DNA from: CAVSVP01 sp963731125
Lineage (GTDB): Bacteria; Pseudomonadota; Gammaproteobacteria; Competibacterales; Competibacteraceae
DNA length: 64,000 nt
Assembly (NCBI GenBank): GCA_963731125.1
Contig: CAVSVP010000006.1
Coordinates: 186,001-250,000 of the forward strand
Direction of reading: 5' to 3'
The notes beneath the pieces were generated by a model. It searched no databases. It was not told the origin of the DNA and saw nothing but the letters and a program-made list of their open reading frames with translations. A program made the translations under genes and the position numbers. Each line of letters opens with the position of its first letter. Within the stretch, counting starts at the first letter, position 1. Shown here in pieces: positions 47,513-56,561 of this stretch.

Positions 47513-49396
47513 ATGGCTGAGCAACAAAGAACCGTTGACTTGCCGGAAATGAAACTATTGGAAGCTGCTTTAGCGCAAAGCTTAGGGAGAGAACAATCAC
47601 CCTTTAAGCTTCCTGATATAAAGCCCATGGATGTTAGTCGGTTTGCACAAAATCTCTCTAAAATCGCCGAGCGCAGCCAGCGTCTGCTGCAAATTTATCT
47701 GGAGAAACAAACAAAAGGAGAAGTTCCTTTCAGCATACCGGATCCTGGTATCGTAGCCAAAGCCTTCATTGATATGACTCAGAGGATGTTGGCAGACCCT
47801 AATAAGCTGATACAGGCTCAATTCAACTTTTGGCAGAACTACGTAAACATGTGGCAGATTGCTTCTCAACGCATGTTAGGACAGGAGGTTCAACCCGCAG
47901 TGACAGCGGATCCGAGTGATAAACGCTTTAAAGATACTGAGTGGACGGAAAATGTCATTTTCGATTTCATTAAGCAGTCGTACCTGTTGGCTGCTCGTCA
48001 TATTCAACGTATAGTCAAGGACGTCGAAGGATTAGACGAAAAAACTGCTGAGAAAGTAGATTTTTATACGAAGCAATTCGTAGACGCTATGTCGCCCACC
48101 AATTTTGCCTTTACCAATCCCAAAGTCCTTAAGGCTACGTTGGAATCCGGGGGAGAGAACCTTGTTAAGGGCTTAGCCGATCTGCTGGAAGATCTAGCGC
48201 GTGGCAAAGGCAGACTCCACATCAAAATGACCGATACGCAAGCTTTCGAACCAGGCCGAAACCTGGCCGTAACCCCTGGCAAGGTAATTTTTCAAACAGA
48301 ATTAATTCAACTGTTGCAGTACAACCCCAGCACCGAGACAGTGTTTAAACGGCCGCTACTGATGGTACCGCCGTGGATAAACAAATATTACATTCTTGAT
48401 ATGCAACCTAAAAATTCCTTTATCAAATGGGCAGTTGACCAAGGCTTTACTGTATTCGTCATCTCTTGGGTCAACCCGGATGAGAAGTTGGCTGAAATGG
48501 ATTTTGAGCATTATTTATCTCACGGCACCTTGGCAGCTTTGGACGCCATTGAGCAAGCGACCGGAGAAAAAAACGTCAATATCATTGGCTATTGCATTGG
48601 CGGTACCTTGCTTTTTTGTACCGCGGCCTATCTAACAGCTAAGCAGGATGAACGCATCAAGAGCGTCACAGCTCTCACTACGATGCTCGATTTCACTAAA
48701 GTGGGTGAACTCTCAGTCTTCATCGATGAAGAACAATTTGCTCATGTCGACAAAGGCATGCAGAAGAAGGGCTATCTAGAAGGCCATCATATGGCGGGCG
48801 TATTCAACCTATTACGGGCTAATGACCTTATCTGGTCGTTCGTGATCCGCAACTACCTAATGGGCGAAGAACCATTCCCCTTCGATTTACTATATTGGAA
48901 TTCTGATTCCACGCGCATGCCCAAGGCCATGCATGCTTTTTATCTGCGCAACATGTACCTAAATAACAAATTAAAAGATCCCGGAGGAGTCAACTTTCTA
49001 GGTGTACCCATCCACTTGGGGAAAATTAAAACTCCTGTGTATTTCCTGTCTACCAAAGAAGATCATATTGCCCCCTGGAAGTCCACCTACGCTGGTACGC
49101 GTCTGCCCAGTGGACCTGTGACCTTTGTTCTGGGTGAATCCGGCCATATTGCCGGCGTTGTCAACCCTCCAGCCGCTAAGAAGTATAGTTACTGGACCAA
49201 TGATAAACTGCCTGAAATCCCTGAAGAGTGGGTGCAGACAGCTTTCCAACATGAAGGATCCTGGTGGACTCATTGGCTAGAATGGATCAAAGCCCATGCT
49301 GGTTCCCAAGTCAAGGCTCGAATTCCTGGCGACGGCAAGCTAAAGCCCCTAGAAGATGCACCAGGCTCGTATGTCAAGGTACGTGGTAACAACTGA
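47513..49396 (+). CDS. phaC: class I polyhydroxyalkanoate synthase
   Basis: PhaC polymerises 3-hydroxybutyryl-CoA into PHB granules. At 627 residues it fits class I. The alpha/beta-hydrolase core has the lipase-like box GYCIGG with catalytic Cys361, the Asp in STKEDHIAPW and the His in GESGHIAGVVNPP. The PWINKYYILD stretch is a class I/III signature. The ATG at 47513 has an ideal AGGAGG site; an upstream ATG at 47498 is less likely. phaB and acetoacetyl-CoA synthetase lie 6-10 kb further on, and no phaA is seen. No phasin gene was recognised. Confidence 0.95.
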   Translation: MAEQQRTVDLPEMKLLEAALAQSLGREQSPFKLPDIKPMDVSRFAQNLSKIAERSQRLLQIYLEKQTKGEVPFSIPDPGIVAKAFIDMTQRMLADPNKLIQAQFNFWQNYVNMWQIASQRMLGQEVQPAVTADPSDKRFKDTEWTENVIFDFIKQSYLLAARHIQRIVKDVEGLDEKTAEKVDFYTKQFVDAMSPTNFAFTNPKVLKATLESGGENLVKGLADLLEDLARGKGRLHIKMTDTQAFEPGRNLAVTPGKVIFQTELIQLLQYNPSTETVFKRPLLMVPPWINKYYILDMQPKNSFIKWAVDQGFTVFVISWVNPDEKLAEMDFEHYLSHGTLAALDAIEQATGEKNVNIIGYCIGGTLLFCTAAYLTAKQDERIKSVTALTTMLDFTKVGELSVFIDEEQFAHVDKGMQKKGYLEGHHMAGVFNLLRANDLIWSFVIRNYLMGEEPFPFDLLYWNSDSTRMPKAMHAFYLRNMYLNNKLKDPGGVNFLGVPIHLGKIKTPVYFLSTKEDHIAPWKSTYAGTRLPSGPVTFVLGESGHIAGVVNPPAAKKYSYWTNDKLPEIPEEWVQTAFQHEGSWWTHWLEWIKAHAGSQVKARIPGDGKLKPLEDAPGSYVKVRGNN

Positions 49397-49440
49397 ACGG
49401 ATAACGTCACCATCATTCTGAATCACTAAACGAAATAGGG

Positions 49441-49463
49441 TGGCGCCAGAACAACAGGCGCCA
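49441..49463. terminator. hairpin between convergent phaC and VOC genes
   Basis: TGGCGCC pairs with GGCGCCA around a 9-base loop (49441-49447 and 49457-49463), 44 bases after phaC. It is placed where a bidirectional terminator is expected, though no clear T run follows. Confidence 0.45.
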
Positions 49464-49577
49464 TCGACCTTACCTTTCTCACCTCAGTCGCTCACCTTCA
49501 GCGAACCTGCATTTGTTTCATTGGCTATCGAGCTACGCGGTGCCGACTATCTACCACATTTGAGAGAACAGTTTGGG

Positions 49578-50006
49578 TTACGTTGCGAATACTTGACTCA
49601 TATCTTTAAAACTTTTGAACTCAAGAGCATTACCGCTTGGATCCTGACAAAAAAAGGTCGCTTGCTCACCAATTTCACCATTAAACCGAGTATGAGGTTC
49701 GACAATGAACTGAACATCGGCACGACGCAGCTTGCGGACCAATTCATGCCAACCCTCCCAGTCCAATATAACGCCAAAATGACGAACGGGAACCATATCA
49801 CCGTCCACCATATTGGACTCTGCGCCTCTATTTGCATCCTCACTAAGATGAGCGGTGATTTGATGCCCAAAAAAATTGAAATCCATCCAAGTATTGGTTT
49901 GACGGCCAACTCGGCAACCGATAAGATCAACGTAAAACTTATAGGTACTTTCCAAGTTATTCACTGGAAAAGCAAGATGGAAAGCCGGCACAGTGGTTAT
50001 ATTCAC
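49578..50006 (-). CDS. VOC-family (glyoxalase/dioxygenase-like) protein
   Basis: A vicinal-oxygen-chelate fold protein of about 142 residues. It has two beta-alpha-beta-beta-beta modules: the first with VPAFHLAFPVNNLESTYKFY and WMDFNFFGHQITAHL, the second with HFGVILDWEGWHELVRKL and FFCQDPSGNALEFKSF. The His in PAFHLAF and FFGHQ and the final Glu in ALEF fit a metal site. The annotated frame is open to 50090, but homologues begin just before PAFHLAF, so GTG at 50006 (or 49991) is preferred; the longer frame would overlap the next gene. Substrate unknown. It may share a transcript with the retropepsin-like gene. Confidence 0.75.
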   Translation of the reverse strand: MNITTVPAFHLAFPVNNLESTYKFYVDLIGCRVGRQTNTWMDFNFFGHQITAHLSEDANRGAESNMVDGDMVPVRHFGVILDWEGWHELVRKLRRADVQFIVEPHTRFNGEIGEQATFFCQDPSGNALEFKSFKDMSQVFAT

Positions 50007-50074
50007 TTCGAAATATTCCTGGTTATATCTTGCAAAGCTTATTATATCGCCAAATTTATGTTTTGCTTGTGCGG

Positions 50075-50734
50075 CTATGATTTTTTCCACTTTATAACAT
50101 TTTTTTCAAAATCTATACTGTATTCAAGATCTCTCAGAAAATTCATGCCGAGAAGACCATCGTGCATTGCTGAAGGTCCTCGTCGATCAATAAAAGCCGC
50201 ATACATATTCATCTTTTTGAAAGGACCCACTGTTATGTAATCAAGTTTCGCTAGGTCAGTCTCAATCAATTTACCATCTGCCACTTGACCTTTTGTCTTG
50301 ACAAAACTCCATATCCCCAATTTGCGTGCTTTTTCTCGATCAAGTAATGTTATTGAAGCACCTGTGTCAAGAAGAAGCAAAGCTTCAATTTCTCTACCTC
50401 CATAACCCAGCTTTGCAGGAATTAATATTCTATTGTTCAATATCATTACTTTGGTTTCCACCTCCTTAGAGGCATACTCCTCGATCATATTGAGTCTTAG
50501 CGTTTTTTCTCTTTCCAAAAGTTTTTTTCTTTCATCCTTAGAAAGAGGATCACGTTGTTTATTCTTATAACTTACTGCTTCACTCCTAAATTCGATGGGT
50601 ATTTTAGCGACATCGTCAACAAAATGGGCGACCCCTCTTTTATCGGTATATTTATAAAATTCAGCGTATGATTGAGATATAAAAAAAATGAACGTAATCA
50701 AAAAAACCAATAAATTAGCGAATTTCCTTTTCAT
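50075..50734 (-). CDS. exported retropepsin-like aspartic protease with DUF4124 domain
   Basis: A 219-residue exported protein. The signal peptide ends in ISQSYAEF. Residues about 24-50 are a DUF4124 domain (FYKYTDKRGVAHFVDDVAKI), common in periplasmic proteobacterial proteins. A charged coiled region follows. From about 95 there is a single-chain retropepsin domain: the catalytic LLLLDTGASITLLD, the flap region around AKLDYITVG, and HDGLLGMNFLRDLEYSID. One DTG/DTGA per chain means it should act as a homodimer. No role is known. ATG start at 50734. Confidence 0.85.
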   Translation of the reverse strand: MKRKFANLLVFLITFIFFISQSYAEFYKYTDKRGVAHFVDDVAKIPIEFRSEAVSYKNKQRDPLSKDERKKLLEREKTLRLNMIEEYASKEVETKVMILNNRILIPAKLGYGGREIEALLLLDTGASITLLDREKARKLGIWSFVKTKGQVADGKLIETDLAKLDYITVGPFKKMNMYAAFIDRRGPSAMHDGLLGMNFLRDLEYSIDFEKNVIKWKKS

Positions 50735-51137
50735 AGCAAAACCCTTTCAACAACTTAAGTTCAATTTAACGTTTCAGTATTTATGAAATCAAACTCATTC
50801 TATTTTATGTCAAAGACTAGCAACAAGCGATCTTCAAATGACTGAAAGACAATAATGAAGAGCCGATATTATATAGTAAACTCGCATCTTATCATTACGT
50901 ACTCTCGGTTCGGTAATCTAATGTAAGCCATTGATTTATAATAAACGTGATTTGTGCTATTGCATACCTCATGCACAACGTAAGGCGCTGAATCTTTAGA
51001 ACTTCAAAAAATGAGCCAACCGTCAGTACGTAGTCATTAGTAGATAAGTTTACAGCTCCATCTGATTACGCTCAACTTTAGTCTACGGTATGAATTTCAG
51101 TGTATACTACGTCTGTACATTGTCTATATTTTCATGA
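50735..51137. other. gene-free region upstream of RHH gene
   Basis: 403 AT-rich bases with no gene. The right end presumably holds the promoter of the ribbon-helix-helix gene; an extended -10-like TGTATACT is at 51101-51108. Nothing else stands out. Confidence 0.35.
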
Positions 51138-51335
51138 ATGATTAAGAAAAAGAAAAAGTTAGATAAGCACAATGACGCCAAATTAGTGGTGAGGATCGAA
51201 GCTGACCTTCGAGATGAGTTCGTAGCCGCTTGCCGCGATTTGGATACCACAGCATCAAGGGAGATTAGACGTTTTATACGCGACTTTCTTAATAGGTACG
51301 GGGACCAGCTCCCCGGCAAAGAACAGCCGGAGTAG
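51138..51335 (+). CDS. small ribbon-helix-helix DNA-binding protein
   Basis: A 65-residue basic protein with a ribbon-helix-helix pattern: a strand KLVVRIEADL followed by two helices (RDEFVAACRDLDTTASREIRR and FIRDFLNRYG). LVVRIxxxLRDEFV is typical of Arc/CopG/plasmid-partition-like regulators and antitoxins. A lysine-rich N-terminus (KKKKKLDK) adds non-specific DNA contact. It is followed 51 bases later by a 55-residue gene, so the two could be a pair, but the second does not look like a known toxin. It may autoregulate. Confidence 0.65.
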   Translation: MIKKKKKLDKHNDAKLVVRIEADLRDEFVAACRDLDTTASREIRRFIRDFLNRYGDQLPGKEQPE

Positions 51336-51386
51336 AAACACACTCCCCTGTGAGAGAATGTAATATGTCTTAGGAAGGACACGGTA

Positions 51387-51554
51387 ATGCATAAACACAT
51401 TGAAAGTACACTTCAAGCGCAAACCAAGGCTGCTATCGAACGTATGAATGCCTACTTCGAAGCCCGTCGACGCGGTGCGCCACGGCAAGAAAGGCAAAAG
51501 CTTGAGCAGGAGTGGTTAACTGCCATTCGGAACATGCTTAGCTCATTCCGCTAA
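51387..51554 (+). CDS. 55-residue small protein
   Basis: ATG at 51387 has a strong AGGAAGGA site 8 bases upstream, and the gene ends at TAA at 51552-51554. The product starts MHKHIESTLQAQTKAAIERM and is helical and basic (EARRRGAPRQERQKLEQEW). Frame, ribosome site and a hairpin terminator downstream make it a likely real gene. No family is recognised. It lies just after the ribbon-helix-helix gene and may be cotranscribed. Confidence 0.6.
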   Translation: MHKHIESTLQAQTKAAIERMNAYFEARRRGAPRQERQKLEQEWLTAIRNMLSSFR

Positions 51555-51567
51555 ACGCTGCATTTTC

Positions 51568-51596
51568 AGGAGGGCCAAGGTGTCCTCCTATTTTTC
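51568..51596 (+). terminator. terminator after the small gene pair
   Basis: AGGAGG (51568-51573) pairs with CCTCCT (51584-51589) around a 10-base loop and is followed by ATTTTTCTT. It lies 14 bases past the stop of the 55-residue gene. Confidence 0.65.
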
Positions 51597-52108
51597 TTAT
51601 CACAAATTTATGCCAATTGTTGTAATTCATTTTCCCTCCTTCGGGTGACTTAACATAAGCTTTCATCGGGTACTGAAAGTCTTTACTTTTCAAACCTACC
51701 ATTCCAATTTGTCATTCCAATTTGCCATTGCACTCAAAAAAGCATCTCACCTTTGCTTATTGAGCGCACGTAGAAAATAATAAGTTTTTCAGAAAGTTCG
51801 TCAGTTTTAGTAATAACTGTAGAGAGTAGGCATGCAAAAAAGCAACCGGATTGAAACATAAAGGCTGTTAATTCGATTATTTAAAGACGGGCGGCTTTGG
51901 AATGTGAATTTCTATTTAAAACTACACTGCCTTTCTACATCCATCATCGTATATAAAACGTCTTAAAACTAATAGGCTATAATACAATATTTGATCACGG
52001 CAATGTTAATATCCAAATCCTGATAGCATTCTAATTTACCAATACACAGAGTGTTAATTGAACCTAGATAAAGCGGCTAACCAATCACCGCACATTAGAG
52101 AAAAATTG
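51597..52108. other. gene-free region
   Basis: About 510 AT-rich bases. A short tandem repeat is present near 51700-51725, where CATTCCAATTTG occurs twice, 15 bases apart. No gene is seen. Confidence 0.35.
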
Positions 52109-53017
52109 ATGAAAAAACTTATACAACTGATGACAATCTTAATTATTATCACTGCGGTATTGATTGGAGTTTATTATTTTTCTGAGAAAGAATATGCAAA
52201 AAGAATCGACTTGTACAGAATAAATAGAACCTTGATATCTTTGCAAAATGAAATTAAAGAGCTTAAATATGATATTTACGAACAACAATATAAAAGCAAG
52301 ACAGATACGAAAAAGATGAACGACAATCTTGCAGCTTTACAAATGAGCGTTGAAGAGTTTAAGGATACTTTTTTAAAATGGAAGGTTCAAAACGAGTCTG
52401 AACTGAATAGTATAAAAGACAAATTTAATACCATACAAAAGAAAATTAACCAAACAATCACATTCTCACGAACAGAGACACAAAATTCCCTCACTGCTTT
52501 GCAGAAAGAAACAGTTCAGACTATCAACACCTTACAAGAAAAAAATGTAAAAAAATTCAAAATGCTACAAAAAGATATCGAAAGATTAAATGACACCTAC
52601 GTTAGCGAAGAAAAGTTAGCTACAATCCTGCAAAAAGAATTTAAATCATCTTCGGCTAATTATTACCCCGTCAACATAGACTTAGGAGCATTACCTTCAG
52701 GTAAACCAAATAATATCACCCGCAAAATACCTAAGAGCGTTCCCGATACAGCAAGGGAGATTCTTGTGTATGCTTACATTGCAACAAGCTACGTCAAAGG
52801 AGGATCCCACAGCTTTAAAATATTTGTAAAAGCTAGTGAATCTAGAGAAGCCGCTTTTTATCTTTATAGCATTGCTAGTACACAGCAGGGATGGTCATAT
52901 AACTCAGAAAATGTCTGGTTACCAATGCCTGAAAATAGAGAACTCAGATTTGAAACAGACGGAGAACCTCTGTTTGGAAATTGGGAAAGCGGTATTAAGA
53001 TTGTTGCTTACCGTTAG
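52109..53017 (+). CDS. membrane-anchored coiled-coil protein with C-terminal beta domain
   Basis: A 302-residue protein from the ATG at 52109 (MKKLIQLMTILIIITAVLIG); a TTG at 52058 is possible but adds a hydrophilic stretch. One membrane helix (about residues 3-27) is followed by a coiled coil of about 130 residues rich in Lys, Glu, Asn and Gln (LNNRTLIS-type heptads through KDIERLNDTYVSEEKLATIL). The last 100 residues form a beta-rich domain (DTAREILVYAYIATSYVKGG, then WSYNSENVWLPMPENREL and FGNWESGIKIVAY) reminiscent of jelly-roll tail modules, but the family was not identified. It is low GC like the preceding small genes. Possibly a surface appendage. Confidence 0.6.
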   Translation: MKKLIQLMTILIIITAVLIGVYYFSEKEYAKRIDLYRINRTLISLQNEIKELKYDIYEQQYKSKTDTKKMNDNLAALQMSVEEFKDTFLKWKVQNESELNSIKDKFNTIQKKINQTITFSRTETQNSLTALQKETVQTINTLQEKNVKKFKMLQKDIERLNDTYVSEEKLATILQKEFKSSSANYYPVNIDLGALPSGKPNNITRKIPKSVPDTAREILVYAYIATSYVKGGSHSFKIFVKASESREAAFYLYSIASTQQGWSYNSENVWLPMPENRELRFETDGEPLFGNWESGIKIVAYR

Positions 53018-53257
53018 TTGTGTAAACGCATGCGTTGAATTTCCTATCTCTACAAGAAATCGAGAATCAATGATCGAGGTATTAAGAGAATGATGGATGT
53101 TTCCTATTGAATCGTGCTTTCCATATGGCTCATTCCTGGAACGGATCGCTTGACCAAGCCCGAACCTAATCGTTACTTACCAGAGTTGTTTAGATGTATC
53201 CATTGTATTTTTTGAATCTTTATTCGAAACCAAATTGCTAAATTCGATAAACGATGC

Positions 53258-55153
53258 TTAGCTTATCACTTGCCGGTGGAATGCTTCAAACATTAAAAGT
53301 GACCAAATCGGCTCGCTGTAATCTCGTAAACCCGCCAAATGTTGATCGAGCAAATGCTGTAGAAAACTCCGATTAAAGAATTCCATTGAAGATAAACGTT
53401 CCCCCAGCAAAACCTCACTGACACGATTCTTTAGCGGCCCACGGAACCAACTCGCCAAAGGAACAGAAAAGCCCATTTTGGGGCGATAAAGAATTTCGGG
53501 TGGCACATAATCTTCGAGAGACTTCTTAAATATATATTTTCCTTCTTTACCATGTAATTTTAATTCTGGAGGCAGACAGGAAACCCACTCAACAAATTTA
53601 TGATCTAATATCGGTACGCGAACTTCTAGAGAATTTGCCATGCTCGCCCGGTCCACTTTTGTAAGGATACGACCAACAAGAAAGGTTTTTATATCCAAGT
53701 ATTGAATCAAAGATAATGGATGATCCGTTGGAGCTTGGAGCGCATGTGCACGAAGGGTTTCGACCGCATGATAACCCTGCAATCCTGCGCGAAACTTATC
53801 GTGATACAAGCGAGCACGCAGCTTATCCCCCAAAACTGAAACGCTGTGAAAATAGCCATCCACTGAATCTTTGGCTAAAGATTCAAAAGTGGATTTAGCC
53901 CGTAATGGTTTAGGTGCCCAGTCTAATTTTGGGTAGAATTGTCCAACGAAACCAAAGAACGGTTTCCGGAAATTAGATGGCAAAAAATTGCGCACAAAGT
54001 TCTCATATAGGTGCCAGCGGTACCGGCGGTAACCAGCAAAATTTTCATCGCCACCATCGCCCGACAGCGCTACGGTGACCTGCCGCCGGGCTAGTTCGCA
54101 AACCCGATAGGTCGGCATGGCGGAGCTATCAGCGAAAGGTTCATCATAAAACGTTGCCAAACGGTCCACGAGGGTGAAATCATCAGGGTTAACTTGTTCC
54201 ACGTGATGACTCGTTCCGTATCGCCTGGCTATCAAAGACGCATAAGCGGCTTCATCATAGTTTGGGTTATCAAAAGTAACTGAACAGGTTCTAACCGGTT
54301 CGTCCATCAAACCTGCCATCATTGCCACTACTGCACTAGAATCAACCCCCCCGGATAAAAAGGCCCCTAACGGCACCTCGGCTATAAGGCGGATTCGTAC
54401 GGCTTCACGCAGCCGCTCAATAAGCTCCGCTTCCATTGCCTTGGGACTACTGATTTTCAGTGGGTCAAAGGAGATATCCCAATATTTTTGCGGCACCGGC
54501 AGAGATTTGGTATTTGAATCTAAAGTGAGAACATGGCCAGGAGGTAATTTGAATACATCTTGCAGGATGCTTTTAGGCTCGGGTACATATCCGTATGCAA
54601 AGTAGTCTTCTACAGCCTGGAGATCAATTTTACGCGACAGATCGGAATGTGCCAATAAAGCTTTAAGCTCTGAACCAAATATGAATTGGCCGCATGGCAA
54701 CATGGAGTAGTAAATGGGCTTGATTCCGAGGCGATCACGAGCTAAAAACAAAGTTCGCTGATTACGGTCCCATAAGCCGAAGGCGAACATACCTCGAAAA
54801 CGCTCAACGCAACTTTTTCCCCATTCTTCCCACGCATGTACGATTACTTCGGTATCCGATCGGGTACGGAAGATATGCCCCGAGGCGGCTAACTCATCCG
54901 CGAGTTCCTGATAATTATATATTTCACCATTATAAACAACAACAACCGAATTATCCTCATTGAAAAGTGGCTGTTGCCCTGAAGCGAGGTCAATAATGGA
55001 TAGACGGCGGTGTCCCAATCCTAGACTCGGTTCGATATGTAGCCCGCCCTCGTCCGGTCCACGGTGATGCTGTGTTTGGTTCATAGTATTAAGCAAACCG
55101 CGATCGGGAGTAGCTTCGGAACGTGTATGGAAAAGACCGACTATACCGCACAT
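53258..55153 (-). CDS. asnB: asparagine synthetase (glutamine-hydrolysing), XrtA-associated type
   Basis: A 631-residue amidotransferase from the ATG at 55153, so the nucleophile is Cys2 (MCGIVGLFHTR). The N-terminal glutaminase domain has HHRGPDEGGLH and VVYNGEIYNYQEL. The C-terminal synthetase has the PP-loop FLSGGVDSSAVVAMMAG, VALSGDGGDENFAGYRRY and KVDRASMANSLEVRVPILDH. Length and sequence resemble amidotransferases that sit in exosortase A (PEP-CTERM) polysaccharide clusters, although no exosortase is seen here. It may serve asparagine synthesis or surface polysaccharide assembly. An upstream ATG at 55171 is possible. Confidence 0.85.
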   Translation of the reverse strand: MCGIVGLFHTRSEATPDRGLLNTMNQTQHHRGPDEGGLHIEPSLGLGHRRLSIIDLASGQQPLFNEDNSVVVVYNGEIYNYQELADELAASGHIFRTRSDTEVIVHAWEEWGKSCVERFRGMFAFGLWDRNQRTLFLARDRLGIKPIYYSMLPCGQFIFGSELKALLAHSDLSRKIDLQAVEDYFAYGYVPEPKSILQDVFKLPPGHVLTLDSNTKSLPVPQKYWDISFDPLKISSPKAMEAELIERLREAVRIRLIAEVPLGAFLSGGVDSSAVVAMMAGLMDEPVRTCSVTFDNPNYDEAAYASLIARRYGTSHHVEQVNPDDFTLVDRLATFYDEPFADSSAMPTYRVCELARRQVTVALSGDGGDENFAGYRRYRWHLYENFVRNFLPSNFRKPFFGFVGQFYPKLDWAPKPLRAKSTFESLAKDSVDGYFHSVSVLGDKLRARLYHDKFRAGLQGYHAVETLRAHALQAPTDHPLSLIQYLDIKTFLVGRILTKVDRASMANSLEVRVPILDHKFVEWVSCLPPELKLHGKEGKYIFKKSLEDYVPPEILYRPKMGFSVPLASWFRGPLKNRVSEVLLGERLSSMEFFNRSFLQHLLDQHLAGLRDYSEPIWSLLMFEAFHRQVIS

Positions 55154-55233
55154 AATATTGAGGTCCTTCAATCAGGAACACAAAAAAGGGAACATTGGGA
55201 TAAAGATGAAAAATTATAAACTTTTATTCTTAT

Positions 55234-55309
55234 TGGTGCCGGAACGCGGACTCGAACCGCGGACCTACTGATTACGAATCAGTTGCTCTGCCGACTGAGC
55301 TATTCCGGC
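55234..55309 (-). tRNA. tRNA-Thr (CGU)
   Basis: A complete 76-base cloverleaf. The acceptor stem is GCCGGAA / TTCCGGC, the D arm is AGCTCAGTCGGCAGAGC, the anticodon loop is TTCGTAA giving anticodon CGU (threonine), and the T arm is the standard GGTTCGAGTCC. The CCA end is encoded. It lies between asnB and phaB, on the minus strand. Confidence 0.95.
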
Positions 55310-55707
55310 GCAGAGAAGGGTATCCAAGGTTAGCAAGTTTACCCTGCTAAGTACTAGTCTGACAAATTGTTAAGAACTGTAAAACCTCGCCAACGACTGA
55401 TTCTCTAGCACTGCCATAAAGTCTCAGTGCCAACCCGGCAAGATGATTATTATAATGCTTGCTAACCCTCTTGCCACAAAGTCGTGGCAGGAAAAATTTT
55501 CCCGTCAATGAGGAACTCTTCAATGCTGTCATCATCTATTGCTAATGAATTAGCATCCCACTTATTTCCGCTAGAGCGGATAGCGACTGACACAAAAATT
55601 TACAAATGGAACGGGACCAGATACAAAAAAATGGGCGGCATAAAGCCGCCCCAACTAGCATCCCATGGGACCAGTTTCAACCTGGTCTCTTCTATGGGAT
55701 TCTTGAA
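55310..55707. other. gene-free region between tRNA and phaB
   Basis: About 400 bases without a gene. It holds the phaB terminator at 55625-55651 and a second stem TGCCAC / GTGGCA near 55475-55490 of unknown use. Confidence 0.4.
55625..55651 (-). terminator. terminator of phaB
   Basis: GGGCGGC pairs with GCCGCCC around a 5-base loop, and on the minus strand a T run follows. It lies about 57 bases after the phaB stop. Confidence 0.85.
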
Positions 55708-56451
55708 TTACATATAGATACCGCCATTAACATTAATTTGCTGTCCGGTGATATAGTCGCCATCAGCGGCAAGAAACACTACCGCTTTGGCCACTTCTTC
55801 AGGTTTGCCAAGCCGCCCTAGCGGCACCTGCGCAATCAGCTTTTGTTGCACGTCTTCGCGTATTGATAGCACCATATCGGTGCCGATAAAGCCCGGCGCA
55901 ACCACATTAACCGTAATATTGTTCCGGGCAAGCTCCAAAGCAGCCGACTTGGTAAAACCAATCAGGCCGGCTTTACTCGCGGCGTAGTTGGTTTGCGCTA
56001 AATTGCCCTTTTGGCCCACGAAAGAACTGATGCCAATAATCCGGCCATAATTCTTTTCCTGCATGTTGGGTAATGCGGCGCTGGTAACATAATAAACACT
56101 ATCCAGGTTGGTCTTAATGACCTCGTGCCAAGCTTCGTCGGTAAGCTTTTTAAAGAACATGTCACGGGTAATACCCGCGTTGTTGACTAAAATATCGATG
56201 GTTCCGAAGTGGTCAATTACTTGTTTAACCAGATTGCGAGCGGCCGCGCTATCGCTGACATCGGCCTGGGCAATAAAAGCGTCCGAACCCATGGCTTTGA
56301 TTTCATCGGCAACCGCTTGCGCGGCACTGGCACTACTGTTGTAATTTAGAGCAATTTTAGCACCTTCTTTGGCCAACGCCAGGGAAATGGCTTTACCAAT
56401 CCCCCGGGAGCCACCCGTTACGAGCGCGATCTTATTATCTAGTCTGCCCAT
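55708..56451 (-). CDS. phaB: acetoacetyl-CoA reductase
   Basis: A 247-residue classical SDR. The cofactor motif is ALVTGGSRGIGKAIS, NNAG lies at VNNAGITRDM, and the catalytic triad is Ser, Tyr and Lys in ISSFVGQKGNLAQTNYAASK. The C-terminus TGQQINVNGGIYM is typical of PhaB, which makes (R)-3-hydroxybutyryl-CoA for PhaC; FabG is the main alternative. ATG at 56451 (a TTG at 56454 is possible). It has its own terminator and is separated from phaC by several unrelated genes. An IS lies just upstream of its promoter region. Confidence 0.88.
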   Translation of the reverse strand: MGRLDNKIALVTGGSRGIGKAISLALAKEGAKIALNYNSSASAAQAVADEIKAMGSDAFIAQADVSDSAAARNLVKQVIDHFGTIDILVNNAGITRDMFFKKLTDEAWHEVIKTNLDSVYYVTSAALPNMQEKNYGRIIGISSFVGQKGNLAQTNYAASKAGLIGFTKSAALELARNNITVNVVAPGFIGTDMVLSIREDVQQKLIAQVPLGRLGKPEEVAKAVVFLAADGDYITGQQINVNGGIYM

Positions 56452-56561
56452 CAATGGAATCCCCGCACAGTGGTTGATGCTTTTGTCTTTTGATATAAAC
56501 TTACGTTCAGTTTAAGCGCAATTCCCGAGCCGAGTCAATGTATCAACTCACATGGGCAACA

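Noticed and set aside
49440..50240. 266-residue plus-strand frame over the VOC and retropepsin genes
   Set aside because: It is the antisense of two well-supported genes on the minus strand and has no family motifs.
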